Below, piece after piece: positions 8,364 through 17,262 of a DNA stretch of 64,000 nucleotides. Source of the stretch: Thermoanaerobaculaceae bacterium (GTDB taxonomy: Bacteria; Acidobacteriota; Thermoanaerobaculia; Thermoanaerobaculales; Thermoanaerobaculaceae); NCBI GenBank assembly GCA_013388425.1, contig JACADV010000086.1, positions 18,206 through 82,205 on the forward strand, in the 5' to 3' direction. Positions within the stretch are counted from its first letter, which is position 1. Every line of letters begins with the position of its first letter. Made by a program: the position numbers and the translations under genes. The notes below the pieces were generated by a model. The model did not search any database. It saw nothing but the letters and a program-made list of their open reading frames with translations, and had not been told where the DNA came from.

Positions 8364-9688
8364 TCCCACCCCAACCGAGCGGCGAGAGCCGTGGCGGCCG
8401 CCCGGGCGTCGCGGCGAATCTCGCTGGCATGCGCTGTCACCAGTTCCCCCTCGCGAACCACCGGTTCGCCGTCCACGACGACGTGGCGCACGCTTTCCAC
8501 CCCGCCACCGTACACTACCACGGTTGCCGGATCGGTGAACGGCTGCAGCGCCCAGGCGTCGAGGCTCAAGACCACGAGATCGGCCCGCCACCCCGGGAGC
8601 AGGCGGCCCACCTGGGCCAGACCCGCCACCTCGGCGCCGCGCCAGGTGGCCATCTCCAGCACGGTCCAGGGGTCCACCGCACCGGCACCGTGGCGGAGGT
8701 TGTGCAGCGTGCCGGCGAGGGCCATCTCGTGGAAGATGGAGAGCCGGTTGTTGCAGGGTGGGCCGTCGGCACCCAGCCCCACGCGCACGCCTCGGGCGAG
8801 GAGCAGCGGCACGTCCGCAATGCCGGAGGCCAGCTTCAAGTTGGCGCCCGGACAGTGGGCGACGCCGGTGCCGCGCTGGGCTAGGAGGGTCACCTCCTGG
8901 GCATCCAGGTGGATGCAGTGGGCGAGGACGGTGCTGGGCCCGGAAATCCCCACGGAGTCCAGGAACTCCACGTTGCCACGCCCGGTGGCGCGGCGCACCG
9001 CCTCGGTCTCCTCGCGGTTTTCGCTGGCGTGGGTCTGGAGGATCCAGCCGTGCCTGTGGGCCAGCCGAGCGCTCTCGCCCAGGAGCCGCTCAGAACAGGA
9101 GAGGGCGAAGCGCGGGGAGACGGCGTAGCGCAACCGCCCCCCGCAGGCGCCGTGCCACCTTTGCCCGGAGCTTTCGGCACTGGCCAGGGCGTCCTCGGTG
9201 GTGGTGGCGAGCCCCTGGGGCACCCCCTCCCCTGAGTCCATGAGGCACAGCCCGGAGGTGAGGCGAATCCCCAGCTCCTGGGCAGTCTGGAAGATGGCGT
9301 CCTGGTGGCGGGTGGTGCCCATGTCCAGGGCCGCCGTGGTGCCCGAGCAGAGCAACTCCGCGATCCCCAGGCGTGCCGCGGCGGCCACCTCCTCCGCCGT
9401 GAGGGCCGCCTCGTACGGCCAGATGTGTGCTTGCAGCCAGCGGAGCAACGGCAACCGTTCCGCCCGGTGGCGGGCGAGGCTCTGCACCACGTGGACGTGC
9501 ACCTGCACGAAGCCGGGGAGCACCAGGGCGCCATGGGCGTCCAGCGTCTCGTACTCGCCCTCCGCCACGACCCGACCCACCTGGGCGATGCGGCCCGCCT
9601 CGACGAGCACGTCCCCCTCGAAGCAGAGGCCCCGCTCGCTCATGGGTACCACCGTGCCACCGCGCAGGAGCAACCGCCGACTCGCCAT
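8360..9688 (-). CDS. Amidohydrolase of the Atz/Trz, guanine/SAH-deaminase-like group
   Basis: This 442-residue member of the metal-dependent amidohydrolase superfamily has the metal motif VHVHVV, HASENREE, HCIHLDAQE and the Asp in LGADGPPCNN. It would hydrolyse an amino or chloro group from a purine-like or triazine-like ring; the substrate cannot be read from sequence. The entry LVLPGFVQVHVH matches the family's 'PG..n.H.H' entry, with Val where Asn or Thr is usual. ATG 9688 follows GGCGGG; an upstream in-frame extension has no family match. It is the first gene of a three-gene overlapping operon with the TPR/cNMP protein and the ANL enzyme. Confidence 0.85.
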   Translation of the reverse strand: MASRRLLLRGGTVVPMSERGLCFEGDVLVEAGRIAQVGRVVAEGEYETLDAHGALVLPGFVQVHVHVVQSLARHRAERLPLLRWLQAHIWPYEAALTAEEVAAAARLGIAELLCSGTTAALDMGTTRHQDAIFQTAQELGIRLTSGLCLMDSGEGVPQGLATTTEDALASAESSGQRWHGACGGRLRYAVSPRFALSCSERLLGESARLAHRHGWILQTHASENREETEAVRRATGRGNVEFLDSVGISGPSTVLAHCIHLDAQEVTLLAQRGTGVAHCPGANLKLASGIADVPLLLARGVRVGLGADGPPCNNRLSIFHEMALAGTLHNLRHGAGAVDPWTVLEMATWRGAEVAGLAQVGRLLPGWRADLVVLSLDAWALQPFTDPATVVVYGGGVESVRHVVVDGEPVVREGELVTAHASEIRRDARAAATALAARLGWE

Positions 9689-9779
9689 CCCGCCGCGATT
9701 CTGGGGAGCGGAGGCGCCGCTGTCAAACGGACCGCGGCGCAACGCCGCGTGGTGCGCGGGTCCCCCGGCTGTTGCGGGC

Positions 9780-9785
9780 TATACT
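9780..9785 (+). promoter_or_regulatory. -10 box of leaderless histidine-kinase promoter
   Basis: TATACT, followed by exactly six bases (CACGCG) and the ATG at 9792. No Shine-Dalgarno sequence is present, so translation is probably leaderless. Confidence 0.55.
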
Positions 9786-9791
9786 CACGCG

Positions 9792-11147
9792 ATGGCCCGC
9801 GGCCCCCGGCTCCGACTCGGTCAGCTCGTCCTCTTTGCCGTGGTGGTGGTGCTGCTCAACTTCCAGTTCACCTGGTGGGTGGTGAACTCGCTGCGGGAGA
9901 ACCGGAAGGTGCTGGAGCTGGAACGGGAGCTGGCCCGGGCCGCGGCAGCAAACGTGGCCCTGGAGGTGGCGCAGCACTTGGAGAAGGCGGTGCAGCGCCT
10001 GGTGACGGTGCCGTACGGGGTGATCCCCGCCGCCACCGAGGAGTTCCCCGTCCTCGAAGTGGTCCCGCAGCGTGCCAGCGGCTTCGAGTGGCAGCGCTCC
10101 GGTTCGGTGTTGGCGCTGGTCTGGCCCTTGTCGCGGCAGCGCAGTGCGGTGGCGCAGCTCGATGTGGCTGCCCTGTCGCGCTGGTTGGCGTCCACCCATC
10201 CAGCGTACCGGCTCGTGCGCGCCACCGACGGGGGGGGAGCGCCGGGGCAAGCGGCGCTCCCGGAACCCCTTTCGGGGTGGGCCGTGGTGGGGGAAGAGGA
10301 AGGGTGGCAGCAGGTTCGGGCGGCATACCGGCAGCGCGTGGTGGCGGTGGTGGGGGGGGCGGTGTTCTTCTTTGCTGCCATTGGCGTAGCGGTGGGGGTG
10401 CTGTGGAGCGTGTTGCGGCGGGAGGGGATGCGGGAGCTGCAGCACCAGAACTTCGTCTCGGGCATCACCCACGAGCTCAAGACGCCCATTGCCGGTATCC
10501 GGCTCGCCATCGAGACGGTGCTGTCGGGGCGCGTGGACGCTGCGGGCAGCCGGCAGTTCCTCTCCAACGCCCTCGCCGACGCGGATCGTCTCGCCGACCT
10601 CGTCACCAAGGTGCTGGAGGTCACGCGGTTCGCCGGTGGGGCACACCGCCTCCAGCTTGCGCCCAACGACTTGAGCCAGCTGGTGGAGGAGGAGCTTGCA
10701 GCCGCCGAGCGCCACGCCAAGGTGCGCGGCGTGGTCCTGGAATCGGCCATCGAGCCGTTCATCCAGGCGCCCTTTGATCCCGAGGCCCTCGCCATCGTCA
10801 TCTCGAACCTCCTGGAAAACGCCCTCAAGTACGCGCAGGGGAATCCCCCCCGGGTGTGGGTGCGTTTGCGGGTGGTGCGGGGCGAGGCGATCCTGGAAGT
10901 GGAAGACACCGGTGTGGGCATTTCGCCCGAGGAGCTGGAGGCGATATTCGAGCCGTTCTACCGCTCCTCGGACGAGGTGACGCGGCGGACACCGGGGACG
11001 GGGATCGGGCTCTTCGTGGCGCGGGAGATCGTCGCGGCTCACCGGGGGCGCCTCGTGGCGTGGAGCCGGGGGCGGGGGCTGGGGGCGGTTTTTCGGATGG
11101 TGTTGCCGGGAGCGAGCGTGGTCTCGGAGGACGAACTTTCGGAGTAG
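9792..11147 (+). CDS. Membrane sensor histidine kinase
   Basis: This 451-residue kinase has one N-terminal transmembrane helix (about 8-30), an extracytoplasmic region of about 150 residues without a recognised sensor fold, and a second helix (about 187-210). The catalytic part follows: HisKA with the phospho-accepting His227 in THELKTP, N-box NLLENALKYA, G1 box DTGVGIS and G2 box GTGIGLFVAREI. It is paired with the OmpR-type regulator 21 bases downstream. The start is set by the leaderless promoter and by the first transmembrane helix; longer frames upstream overlap the opposite-strand amidohydrolase. Confidence 0.92.
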   Translation: MARGPRLRLGQLVLFAVVVVLLNFQFTWWVVNSLRENRKVLELERELARAAAANVALEVAQHLEKAVQRLVTVPYGVIPAATEEFPVLEVVPQRASGFEWQRSGSVLALVWPLSRQRSAVAQLDVAALSRWLASTHPAYRLVRATDGGGAPGQAALPEPLSGWAVVGEEEGWQQVRAAYRQRVVAVVGGAVFFFAAIGVAVGVLWSVLRREGMRELQHQNFVSGITHELKTPIAGIRLAIETVLSGRVDAAGSRQFLSNALADADRLADLVTKVLEVTRFAGGAHRLQLAPNDLSQLVEEELAAAERHAKVRGVVLESAIEPFIQAPFDPEALAIVISNLLENALKYAQGNPPRVWVRLRVVRGEAILEVEDTGVGISPEELEAIFEPFYRSSDEVTRRTPGTGIGLFVAREIVAAHRGRLVAWSRGRGLGAVFRMVLPGASVVSEDELSE

Positions 11148-11168
11148 GATGGGGAAACGAGGTGAACC

Positions 11169-11870
11169 ATGGCGAGCAGGATCTTGATCGTGGAGGACGA
11201 GAAGCACCTGGCCGAGGCGTTGGGCCACAACCTCAAGTTCGAGGGGTACGACGCGGTGGTGGTGGGGGACGGGGAGACGGCGCTGGAGCGCCTGTCCAAC
11301 GAGGAGTTCGATCTCGTGGTGCTGGACGTGATGCTGCCGGGGATTTCGGGGTTCGAGGTGTGCGAGCGGCTGCGGGAAGCCTCCAACCGGGTGCCGGTGC
11401 TGTTCCTCACGGCCCGCACCACCGACGCGGACCGTCTGGCGGGGTTGCGGTACGGCGGCGACGACTACATGACCAAGCCGTTCCTCCTGGAGGAGCTGGT
11501 GCTGCGCATCCGGGGGATTTTGCGGCGGCAGGAGTGGTACCAGACGCCGGTGGCGGAGCGGGGGGTGTTCCGGTTTGGGGAGAACGAGGTGAACTTCCGC
11601 ACCTTCAAGGCGCGGGGGCCCAGGGGAGAGGTGCAGCTCACGGAGAAGGAGTGCATGCTGATGAAGCTGCTGGTGGAGCGGCAGGGGCAGGTGGTGTCGC
11701 GGGAGCTGATCTTGGAGCGGGTGTGGGGGTACAGCTACGGTTCCTCGTCGCGCACCATCGACAACTTCATCGTGCGGCTGCGGCGCTACTTCGAGAAGGA
11801 CCCGCGTCGGCCGGTGTATATCCACTCGGTGCGCGGTGTGGGCTACCGCTTCACCCCCGACGGGAAGTAG
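11169..11870 (+). CDS. OmpR/PhoB-family response regulator
   Basis: This 233-residue partner of the preceding histidine kinase has a receiver domain (about 1-120) with acidic residues in IVEDEK, phospho-acceptor Asp in VLDVMLPG, Thr in LTART and Lys in MTKPF. A winged-helix DNA-binding domain follows (about 135-230) with LTEKECMLMKLL, RTIDNFIVRLR and SVRGVGYRF. GAGGTGAACC precedes the ATG. Target genes are not evident from the window. Confidence 0.95.
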   Translation: MASRILIVEDEKHLAEALGHNLKFEGYDAVVVGDGETALERLSNEEFDLVVLDVMLPGISGFEVCERLREASNRVPVLFLTARTTDADRLAGLRYGGDDYMTKPFLLEELVLRIRGILRRQEWYQTPVAERGVFRFGENEVNFRTFKARGPRGEVQLTEKECMLMKLLVERQGQVVSRELILERVWGYSYGSSSRTIDNFIVRLRRYFEKDPRRPVYIHSVRGVGYRFTPDGK

Positions 11871-11889
11871 CCGACTCCCCAACTGGCTC

Positions 11890-11918
11890 TTGACTTGGGG
11901 CGGGGCAGGCCCTAGCAT
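11890..11918 (+). promoter_or_regulatory. Sigma70-type promoter of recA
   Basis: TTGACT (11890-11895), a 17-base spacer, and TAGCAT (11913-11918), ahead of a leader of about 55 bases ending in GAGTGGAGGA before the recA ATG. No obvious LexA-type palindrome was seen. Confidence 0.7.
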
Positions 11919-11978
11919 GCTGGCGGGCTTCGAGGCCAACCCGTCCACGCCTGGACCCCTCACGAGTGGAGGACTGTC

Positions 11979-13007
11979 ATGGCACCGGTCGATCAGGAGA
12001 AGTTGAAGGCACTGGAGACCGCCGTCACGCAGATCGAGCGGCAGTTCGGCAAGGGCGCCATCATGCGGCTCGGTCAGCAGGAGGCGGTGAACGTCAACGT
12101 GATCCCCACCGGTTCGCTGGGGCTGGACGCGGCCCTGGGCGTGGGTGGTGTGCCGCGCGGGCGGGTGATCGAGATCTTCGGCCCCGAGTCGTCCGGCAAG
12201 ACGACGCTGGCGCTGCAGGTGGTGGCCCAGGCGCAGCGCAGCGGCGGCCTGGCTGCGTTCATCGACGCCGAGCACGCCCTGGACCCCGAGTACTGCGGCA
12301 AGCTGGGTGTGGACGTGGACAACCTGCTCGTGGCGCAGCCCGACAACGGCGAGCAGGCGCTGGAGATTGCCGAGACCCTCATCCGTTCTGGTTCCGTGGA
12401 TGTGATCGTGGTGGACTCGGTGGCGGCGCTCGTGCCGCGGGCCGAGCTGGAGGGGGAGATGGGCGAGGCGGCGGTGGGGCTGCAGGCCCGGCTCATGTCC
12501 CAGGCCATGCGCAAGCTCACCGCCATCGTTTCCAAGTCCAAAACCTGCGTCATCTTCATCAACCAGATCCGGGAGAAGATCGGGGTCATGTTTGGCAACC
12601 CGGAAACCACCACCGGCGGGCGCGCCCTCAAGTTCTACGCCTCTGTGCGGCTGGATATCCGGCGCATTGGCCCCATCAAGTCGGGCGAAGAGGTGGTGGG
12701 GAACCGGACTAAGGTGAAGGTGGTAAAGAACAAGGTGGCCGCGCCGTTCCGGGTGGCCGAGTTCGACATCCTGTACGGCGAGGGGATCTCCAAGGCCGGC
12801 GAGCTCTTGGATCTGGGGTTGGAACACCGGGTGCTCTCCAAGTCGGGTACCTGGCTGTCCTACGGCGACACCCGCCTTGGGCAGGGGCGGGAGAACGCCC
12901 GCCAGTTCCTCAAGGAGCACCCCGAGGTGGCCGAGGAGATCGAAGCAAAACTGCGGAGCATGCTGCCGAGTCTGGTGCGCCCGTCGGCGGGGGCGGACGA
13001 AGGGTGA
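11979..13007 (+). CDS. recA: Recombinase RecA
   Basis: RecA is the ATP-dependent strand-exchange protein of homologous recombination and the co-protease of the SOS response. The 342-residue sequence has the Walker [10 protein letters not shown], the Walker [11 protein letters not shown], the MAW-like [14 protein letters not shown] region, and the signature [14 protein letters not shown]. Length is normal for the family. ATG 11979 has GGAGGA upstream. No recX or LexA gene is adjacent. Confidence 0.99.
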   Translation: MAPVDQEKLKALETAVTQIERQFGKGAIMRLGQQEAVNVNVIPTGSLGLDAALGVGGVPRGRVIEIFGPESSGKTTLALQVVAQAQRSGGLAAFIDAEHALDPEYCGKLGVDVDNLLVAQPDNGEQALEIAETLIRSGSVDVIVVDSVAALVPRAELEGEMGEAAVGLQARLMSQAMRKLTAIVSKSKTCVIFINQIREKIGVMFGNPETTTGGRALKFYASVRLDIRRIGPIKSGEEVVGNRTKVKVVKNKVAAPFRVAEFDILYGEGISKAGELLDLGLEHRVLSKSGTWLSYGDTRLGQGRENARQFLKEHPEVAEEIEAKLRSMLPSLVRPSAGADEG

Positions 13008-13038
13008 GGCTGACGCGGTGGAGCGGGGGCGGCGCAGC

Positions 13039-13070
13039 GCGGGGGCAGTGGCCGGTGCTCCCGCCCCCGC
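13039..13070 (+). terminator. Possible hairpin after recA
   Basis: GCGGGGGC and GCCCCCGC form an 8-bp stem with a 16-base loop, 32 bases after the recA stop. There is no T-run, so termination is uncertain. Confidence 0.3.
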
Positions 13071-13100
13071 GGCCTTGGCTCCGCTAGGGGGAGGTGGACG

Positions 13101-14102
13101 GTGAAGGCATGGGTGGCGCCCCGCTACGGTCCTCCCGAGGTGCTCGAACTCCAGGAGCTGCCGGATCCCCAGCCGGGTCGCGGCGAGGCGGTGGTGCAGG
13201 TGCGCGCCATTGGCTTGAACTTTGCCGACTGCGCGGCGCGCATGGGGGTATACCCGCGCGTCCCCCGGCCGCCCTTCGTCCCCGGCATGGAGGTGGCGGG
13301 GGACGTGGTGGCGGTGGGTGAAGAGGCGGAGCCGTCGCTCGTGGGCGCGCGGGTGGCGGCGGTGCCCATCTTTGCTGGCCATGCGGAGGCGGTGCGGGTG
13401 CCGGTGAGCCACCTGCGCCCCCTCCCTGCCGGTGTGGATTACGTCACGGCAGCGGCCTTGGCGGTCACGGGTATCACCGCCGATCACGGGCTGCGCACCG
13501 TGGGTCGCCTGCGCCCCGGCGAGCGGGTGGTGATCACGGCGGCGGCGGGGGGGGTGGGCACGATGGCGGTGCAGATGGCGGCGGCGGCCGGGGCGCAGGT
13601 GGTGGCCGTGGCCTCCACGCCGGCCAAGCGGGAACTGGCAGCGCGCCTGGGTGCTAGCGCCACCTACGGCTACGAGGAGTACGCCACGGCGGTGCAGGGC
13701 GGGGTGGACGTGATCTTTGATTCGGTGGGCGGCCGGCTGTTCCGCACCGGGTGGCGGGCGCTGCGCGGGGACGGGCGGTACATCCTCTTCGGTTTTGCCG
13801 CGGCGGTGGGGCCGCGGCGGGTGCGGTGGCTGCGCTCGGTGTGGGAGCTGGCCAGCATGGGTGTGGTGATCCCAGCGCTGTTGGTTTCGCCCTGCCGCAC
13901 CCTGGCGGGCTTCAACCTGTCGCTGGTGCCGCACCTGGCTGCCGAGATGCACGAGCGGTTCGACCGCCTCCTGGCGGCCATCCAGGGTGGCACGCTGCGA
14001 GCGGTGGTGGGGACCACCGTCCCCTTTGCCGAACTGCCGCGTGCCCACGCCCTCCTGCAGGGGCGGGGGTCGGTGGGCAAGGTGGTGGTGACGGTGCCCT
14101 AA
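13101..14102 (+). CDS. Zinc-less medium-chain (quinone-type) oxidoreductase
   Basis: This 333-residue MDR-family NAD(P)H-dependent reductase has an N-terminal GroES-like fold (KAWVAPRYGPPEVLEL, GLNFADCAARMG, GMEVAGDVVAVG) and a Rossmann domain with the dinucleotide motif ITAAAGGVGTMAVQMA. The structural and catalytic zinc Cys ligands of alcohol dehydrogenases are absent, placing it with quinone oxidoreductase and VAT1-like enzymes. The C-terminal segment with CRTLAGFNLSLV recalls VAT1-type proteins. The start is GTG 13101 with GGGGGAGG upstream. The substrate is unknown. Confidence 0.85.
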   Translation: MKAWVAPRYGPPEVLELQELPDPQPGRGEAVVQVRAIGLNFADCAARMGVYPRVPRPPFVPGMEVAGDVVAVGEEAEPSLVGARVAAVPIFAGHAEAVRVPVSHLRPLPAGVDYVTAAALAVTGITADHGLRTVGRLRPGERVVITAAAGGVGTMAVQMAAAAGAQVVAVASTPAKRELAARLGASATYGYEEYATAVQGGVDVIFDSVGGRLFRTGWRALRGDGRYILFGFAAAVGPRRVRWLRSVWELASMGVVIPALLVSPCRTLAGFNLSLVPHLAAEMHERFDRLLAAIQGGTLRAVVGTTVPFAELPRAHALLQGRGSVGKVVVTVP

Positions 14103-14131
14103 TCGCTGGCCGAGGGGTGCTCGGGTTGCGC

Positions 14132-14137
14132 TACACT
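14132..14137 (+). promoter_or_regulatory. -10 box of leaderless NtrC-type regulator promoter
   Basis: TACACT followed by six bases (CCCGGC) and the ATG at 14144; no ribosome binding site is visible. Confidence 0.5.
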
Positions 14138-14143
14138 CCCGGC

Positions 14144-15508
14144 ATGGCCGAGGGGGGACGCGTCCTGGTGGTGGACGACGACCCGGCGAACCGGATGGCG
14201 GTGAAGGCCATCCTCGCGGGAGCCGGCTTGGCGGTCGTGGAGGCGGGGGACGCTTTTGCCGACCTGGACGCCATCGAGACCCACGCGCCGCACGCCATCC
14301 TGCTCGACCTCAAGATGCCAGGGATGGACGGCCTGGGGCTCTTGGACAACTTGAGGCAGCGGGGGGTGGACGTGCCCGTGGTGGTGCTCACCGGCCACGG
14401 GGACACCTTCACGGCGGCGCAGTGTCTGGAGGCGGGGGCGGTGGCCTACCTGGACAAGCCGCCGCGCCGGGCCGAGCTGTTGCTCGCGGTGCGCAACGCG
14501 GTGGAGCGGGGCCGCCTGGCGGAGGAGAACCGCCGCCTGGCCGGTGGCGGCGAGGAGCCGCCTCCCCTCTTGGGGGAGTCGGAGGATCTGCGGCAGCTGC
14601 GCGAGGCCATTGCCCGGGTCGCCCCCTCCCGGGCCACCGCCCTGATCGTCGGCGAGTCGGGGACTGGCAAGGAGCTGGTGGCGCGGCGCATCCACAACCT
14701 CTCGCCGCGGGCCCGGCAACCCTTCGTGCGGGTGAACTGCGCCGCCATCCCCGAGGAGCTCATCGAGTCGGAGCTGTTCGGGCACGAACGGGGTGCCTTC
14801 ACCGGTGCCGTGCGCAAACAGGTGGGGAAGTTCGTGCAGGCGGACGGGGGCACCATCTTCCTGGACGAGGTGGGAGACATGTCGCTGCGCACCCAGGCCA
14901 AGGTGCTGCGCGTGCTCCAGGACGGGGAGGGGGAGCCGGTGGGGGCGGGCAGCGTGCGCCGGGTCGACGTGCGGGTCATTGCTGCCACCAACAAAGACCT
15001 GGTGGCGGAAAGCCAGGCCGGGCGCTTCCGCGAGGATCTCTACTTTCGCCTGTCGGTGGTGGTCCTCCGCACGCCGCCACTGCGCTCCCACCCCGAGGAC
15101 ATCCCCATCCTGGTGGAGCACTTCACCCGCCTTGCCTGCCAGGAGTACAACCGCCGCTGCAAGCGCTGGAGCCCCAAGGCCCTGGCCCAGCTGGCCGCCT
15201 ACCCCTGGCCGGGCAACGTGCGCGAGCTCAAGAACCTGGTGGAGCGGGTGGTGATCATGGAGCTGGAGGACGAGATCACCCACGTGGAGCTCTTTGAACG
15301 CTCGCAAGGCGCCGCCGACTCGAGCCTGGAGGAGCTGCTGGACACACCCTCGCTGGCTGCCTTCCAGGAGAAGGCCGAGCGCCTGTACCTGGAGCGGCAG
15401 CTGCAGCGCCACCGCTGGAACGTGGCGGCGACGGCGCGGGCCATTTCCACGCCGCGCTCCAACCTCTACAAGAAGATCGAGGCGTACAACCTGCGTCGGG
15501 AGGAGTAA
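14144..15508 (+). CDS. NtrC-family sigma54-dependent response regulator
   Basis: This 454-residue regulator has a receiver (about 1-120; VVDDDP, Asp in LLDLKMPGMDG, Lys in LDKPP), a sigma54-activating AAA+ domain (about 140-380; Walker A GESGTGKE, GAFTGA loop, FLDEVGDM Walker B) and a C-terminal Fis-type helix-turn-helix (WNVAATARAISTPRSNLYKK). The intact GAFTGA loop indicates it can contact sigma54. No cognate histidine kinase is adjacent. Its TAA stop shares a base with the pyrE ATG (TAATG), so pyrE is translationally coupled to it. Confidence 0.94.
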   Translation: MAEGGRVLVVDDDPANRMAVKAILAGAGLAVVEAGDAFADLDAIETHAPHAILLDLKMPGMDGLGLLDNLRQRGVDVPVVVLTGHGDTFTAAQCLEAGAVAYLDKPPRRAELLLAVRNAVERGRLAEENRRLAGGGEEPPPLLGESEDLRQLREAIARVAPSRATALIVGESGTGKELVARRIHNLSPRARQPFVRVNCAAIPEELIESELFGHERGAFTGAVRKQVGKFVQADGGTIFLDEVGDMSLRTQAKVLRVLQDGEGEPVGAGSVRRVDVRVIAATNKDLVAESQAGRFREDLYFRLSVVVLRTPPLRSHPEDIPILVEHFTRLACQEYNRRCKRWSPKALAQLAAYPWPGNVRELKNLVERVVIMELEDEITHVELFERSQGAADSSLEELLDTPSLAAFQEKAERLYLERQLQRHRWNVAATARAISTPRSNLYKKIEAYNLRREE

Positions 15509-16095
15509 TGGGTGGCATTGCCCTGGAGGACATGAAGGCTGTGGGGGCGCTCCTGGAGGGGCATTTCCAGCTCTCGTCCGGGCTGCACTCGCCCCGCTAC
15601 CTGCAGTGCGCCCTGTACCTGGCGGAGCCAGAGCGTGCCGAGGCGGCGGGACGGCAGCTGGCGGCGCTCCTCAAGGGGTGTTCGGCCCAGCTGGTGATGG
15701 CGCCGGCTCTGGGCGGCGTGATCATTGGCCACGAGGTGGCCCGGGCGCTGGGTGTGCCGTTCTTCTTCACGGAGCGCACCGCCGACGGCAGCATGGCGCT
15801 GCGGCGGGGGTTTGCCATTGAGGCGGGGACGCGCGTGCTGGTGGTGGAGGACGTGGTGACCACCGGCGGCTCCACCCGCGAGGTGATGGACGTGGCCAGG
15901 GAGCTGGGCGGCACGGTGGTGGGGGTGTGCTCCCTGGTCAACCGGTCTGCTGCCGAGAACCCCTTTGCGCCGTTGCCGTACCGGGCGTTGCTGCGGGTGG
16001 AGGTGCCCACTTACCCGAAGGAGAGCTGCCCCCTCTGCGCCGCCGGGATTCCCCTGAGCAAGCCCGGCTCCCGGCCTACTTCCCCGGCCCCTTAG
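15508..16095 (+). CDS. pyrE: Orotate phosphoribosyltransferase
   Basis: PyrE transfers phosphoribosyl from PRPP to orotate, giving OMP in de novo pyrimidine synthesis. The 195-residue protein has the substrate loop FQLSSGLHSPRYLQ and the PRPP-binding VLVVEDVVTTGGST. The C-terminal tail contains CPLCAAG, seen in one branch of PyrE proteins. It begins within the stop of the sigma54 regulator and its TAG overlaps the TAA of the opposing DUF2752 gene. No other pyrimidine gene is nearby. Confidence 0.95.
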   Translation: MGGIALEDMKAVGALLEGHFQLSSGLHSPRYLQCALYLAEPERAEAAGRQLAALLKGCSAQLVMAPALGGVIIGHEVARALGVPFFFTERTADGSMALRRGFAIEAGTRVLVVEDVVTTGGSTREVMDVARELGGTVVGVCSLVNRSAAENPFAPLPYRALLRVEVPTYPKESCPLCAAGIPLSKPGSRPTSPAP

Positions 16096-16493
16096 CCCCA
16101 GACCGCGAGGACCCAGATCCAGCCCAGTGCCAACGTGGCCAAGGCCGCGACTCGCACGCTGAGGGGGAGGGGTGTGGGTAGGAGGGGGACGGTGTGCCGC
16201 ACCTCCATCCAGACCGGTGCGGCCAGGCCACCCAGCAGGAACAGGAGGCCCGCTGCCGTCGCCAGGGGATTTGCACGCAGCGCCTCCAGGGGGTGGCCGT
16301 GGAGGAGGGCCAGGGCGGCGTGGGTGCTGCCGCAGGTGGGGCAGGGGAAGCCGGTGAGGGCGCGGAAGGCACAGGGGGGAAGGTGCGGGGCCAGACGCAG
16401 CCAGACGGGGCGCAGGGCCACCGCCGCAGCGGCCGAGGCGGCCCACAACCACGCCAGCTGACGCTCTTCGCGGGTGGCGGCGCGCCACGCCAT
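16092..16493 (-). CDS. DUF2752 small membrane protein
   Basis: This 133-residue protein has three or four hydrophobic helices. The family signature is clear: CAFRALTGFPCPTCGSTHAALALLHG followed by ALRANPLA, the conserved Cys-rich loop of DUF2752. Function is unknown for the family. It is nine bases downstream of the Yip1-like gene and probably in its operon; two membrane proteins of these types often sit together, but no role can be assigned. Confidence 0.85.
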   Translation of the reverse strand: MAWRAATREERQLAWLWAASAAAAVALRPVWLRLAPHLPPCAFRALTGFPCPTCGSTHAALALLHGHPLEALRANPLATAAGLLFLLGGLAAPVWMEVRHTVPLLPTPLPLSVRVAALATLALGWIWVLAVWG

Positions 16494-16502
16494 GGGGGAG
16501 CC

Positions 16503-17207
16503 TCAGCGCAGGTTGGCGATGGCGGCGGCGATGGCCGCGCCGAAGGCAACGGCAAGGAGCAAGCCGCAGGCGCAGCACAGCGCCAGCGGCAGGAGCACCG
16601 CCAACGCGCTCTTCCCCTGGCTCGTGCGGTGGGCCACGGCCAAGCCGAGGATCTCGAGGACCAACGCCCACAGCATGGCCAGGAAGCCACCGCAGAAGGG
16701 GATCACGTTGAGCACCTGGACCGTGCTGGCGTAGCAGATCACCCGCACGGTGGCGCCAAACCCCGAGTTGGCCCCGCCCACCAGGACCAGGAAGAGGTGG
16801 ACCACCGCCGACCAGAGGAACACGCCCAGGAGCACGAAGACGGGTGCCAGCACCATCGTCGCCACGCTCCAGGCGGTGGGCATGGCAAACCCTCGCCACG
16901 CACCTGGCAACGGCAGCATGTTCATGAGCACGCCGCGCAGGGCCAGGTTGTAGATCTGGGAGGCAACCATGCCGATCCAGCCGAAGAGGATGGCGTAGAG
17001 GATCGGGCGCGCGAGGTCGACGGTCAGCGACATGCGGGCGAACGCCTCGGAAGGCCGGGTGAGCACCAGCTTGGCGGTCTCGAAGAGGGCTTCCAGGAAC
17101 GGGTAGCCGGGTTGCTCCCAGGGGAGCGGATCGCTCGTGGGCGGTGGCGCCCCGGGTGGCACTCCCGGCGGCGGCTCCGGCGGCAGGGGGGGCAGGGTTT
17201 CGGCCAT
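16503..17207 (-). CDS. Yip1-domain integral membrane protein
   Basis: This 234-residue protein has a Pro-rich cytoplasmic N-terminus (about 1-30) and then five or so transmembrane helices. The segment FLEALFETAKLVLTRPSEAFARM is the usual entry of Yip1-family proteins, and helix 4 contains GANSGFGATVRVICYASTVQVLNVIPFCGG, a typical core. Bacterial Yip1 proteins have no established function. ATG 17207 has AAAGGAA upstream. Confidence 0.82.
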   Translation of the reverse strand: MAETLPPLPPEPPPGVPPGAPPPTSDPLPWEQPGYPFLEALFETAKLVLTRPSEAFARMSLTVDLARPILYAILFGWIGMVASQIYNLALRGVLMNMLPLPGAWRGFAMPTAWSVATMVLAPVFVLLGVFLWSAVVHLFLVLVGGANSGFGATVRVICYASTVQVLNVIPFCGGFLAMLWALVLEILGLAVAHRTSQGKSALAVLLPLALCCACGLLLAVAFGAAIAAAIANLR

Positions 17208-17262
17208 GGCGCAGTTCCTTTCTTCCCCTTGAGTCTAGCGCATGCCCGGCCGGGCAGGGCGC

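Noticed and set aside
9723..14048. A 1441-codon open frame on the minus strand
   Set aside because: It is antisense to the histidine kinase, response regulator, recA and MDR genes and its translation is low-complexity His/Pro/Arg-rich, as expected of shadow frames in GC-rich DNA.
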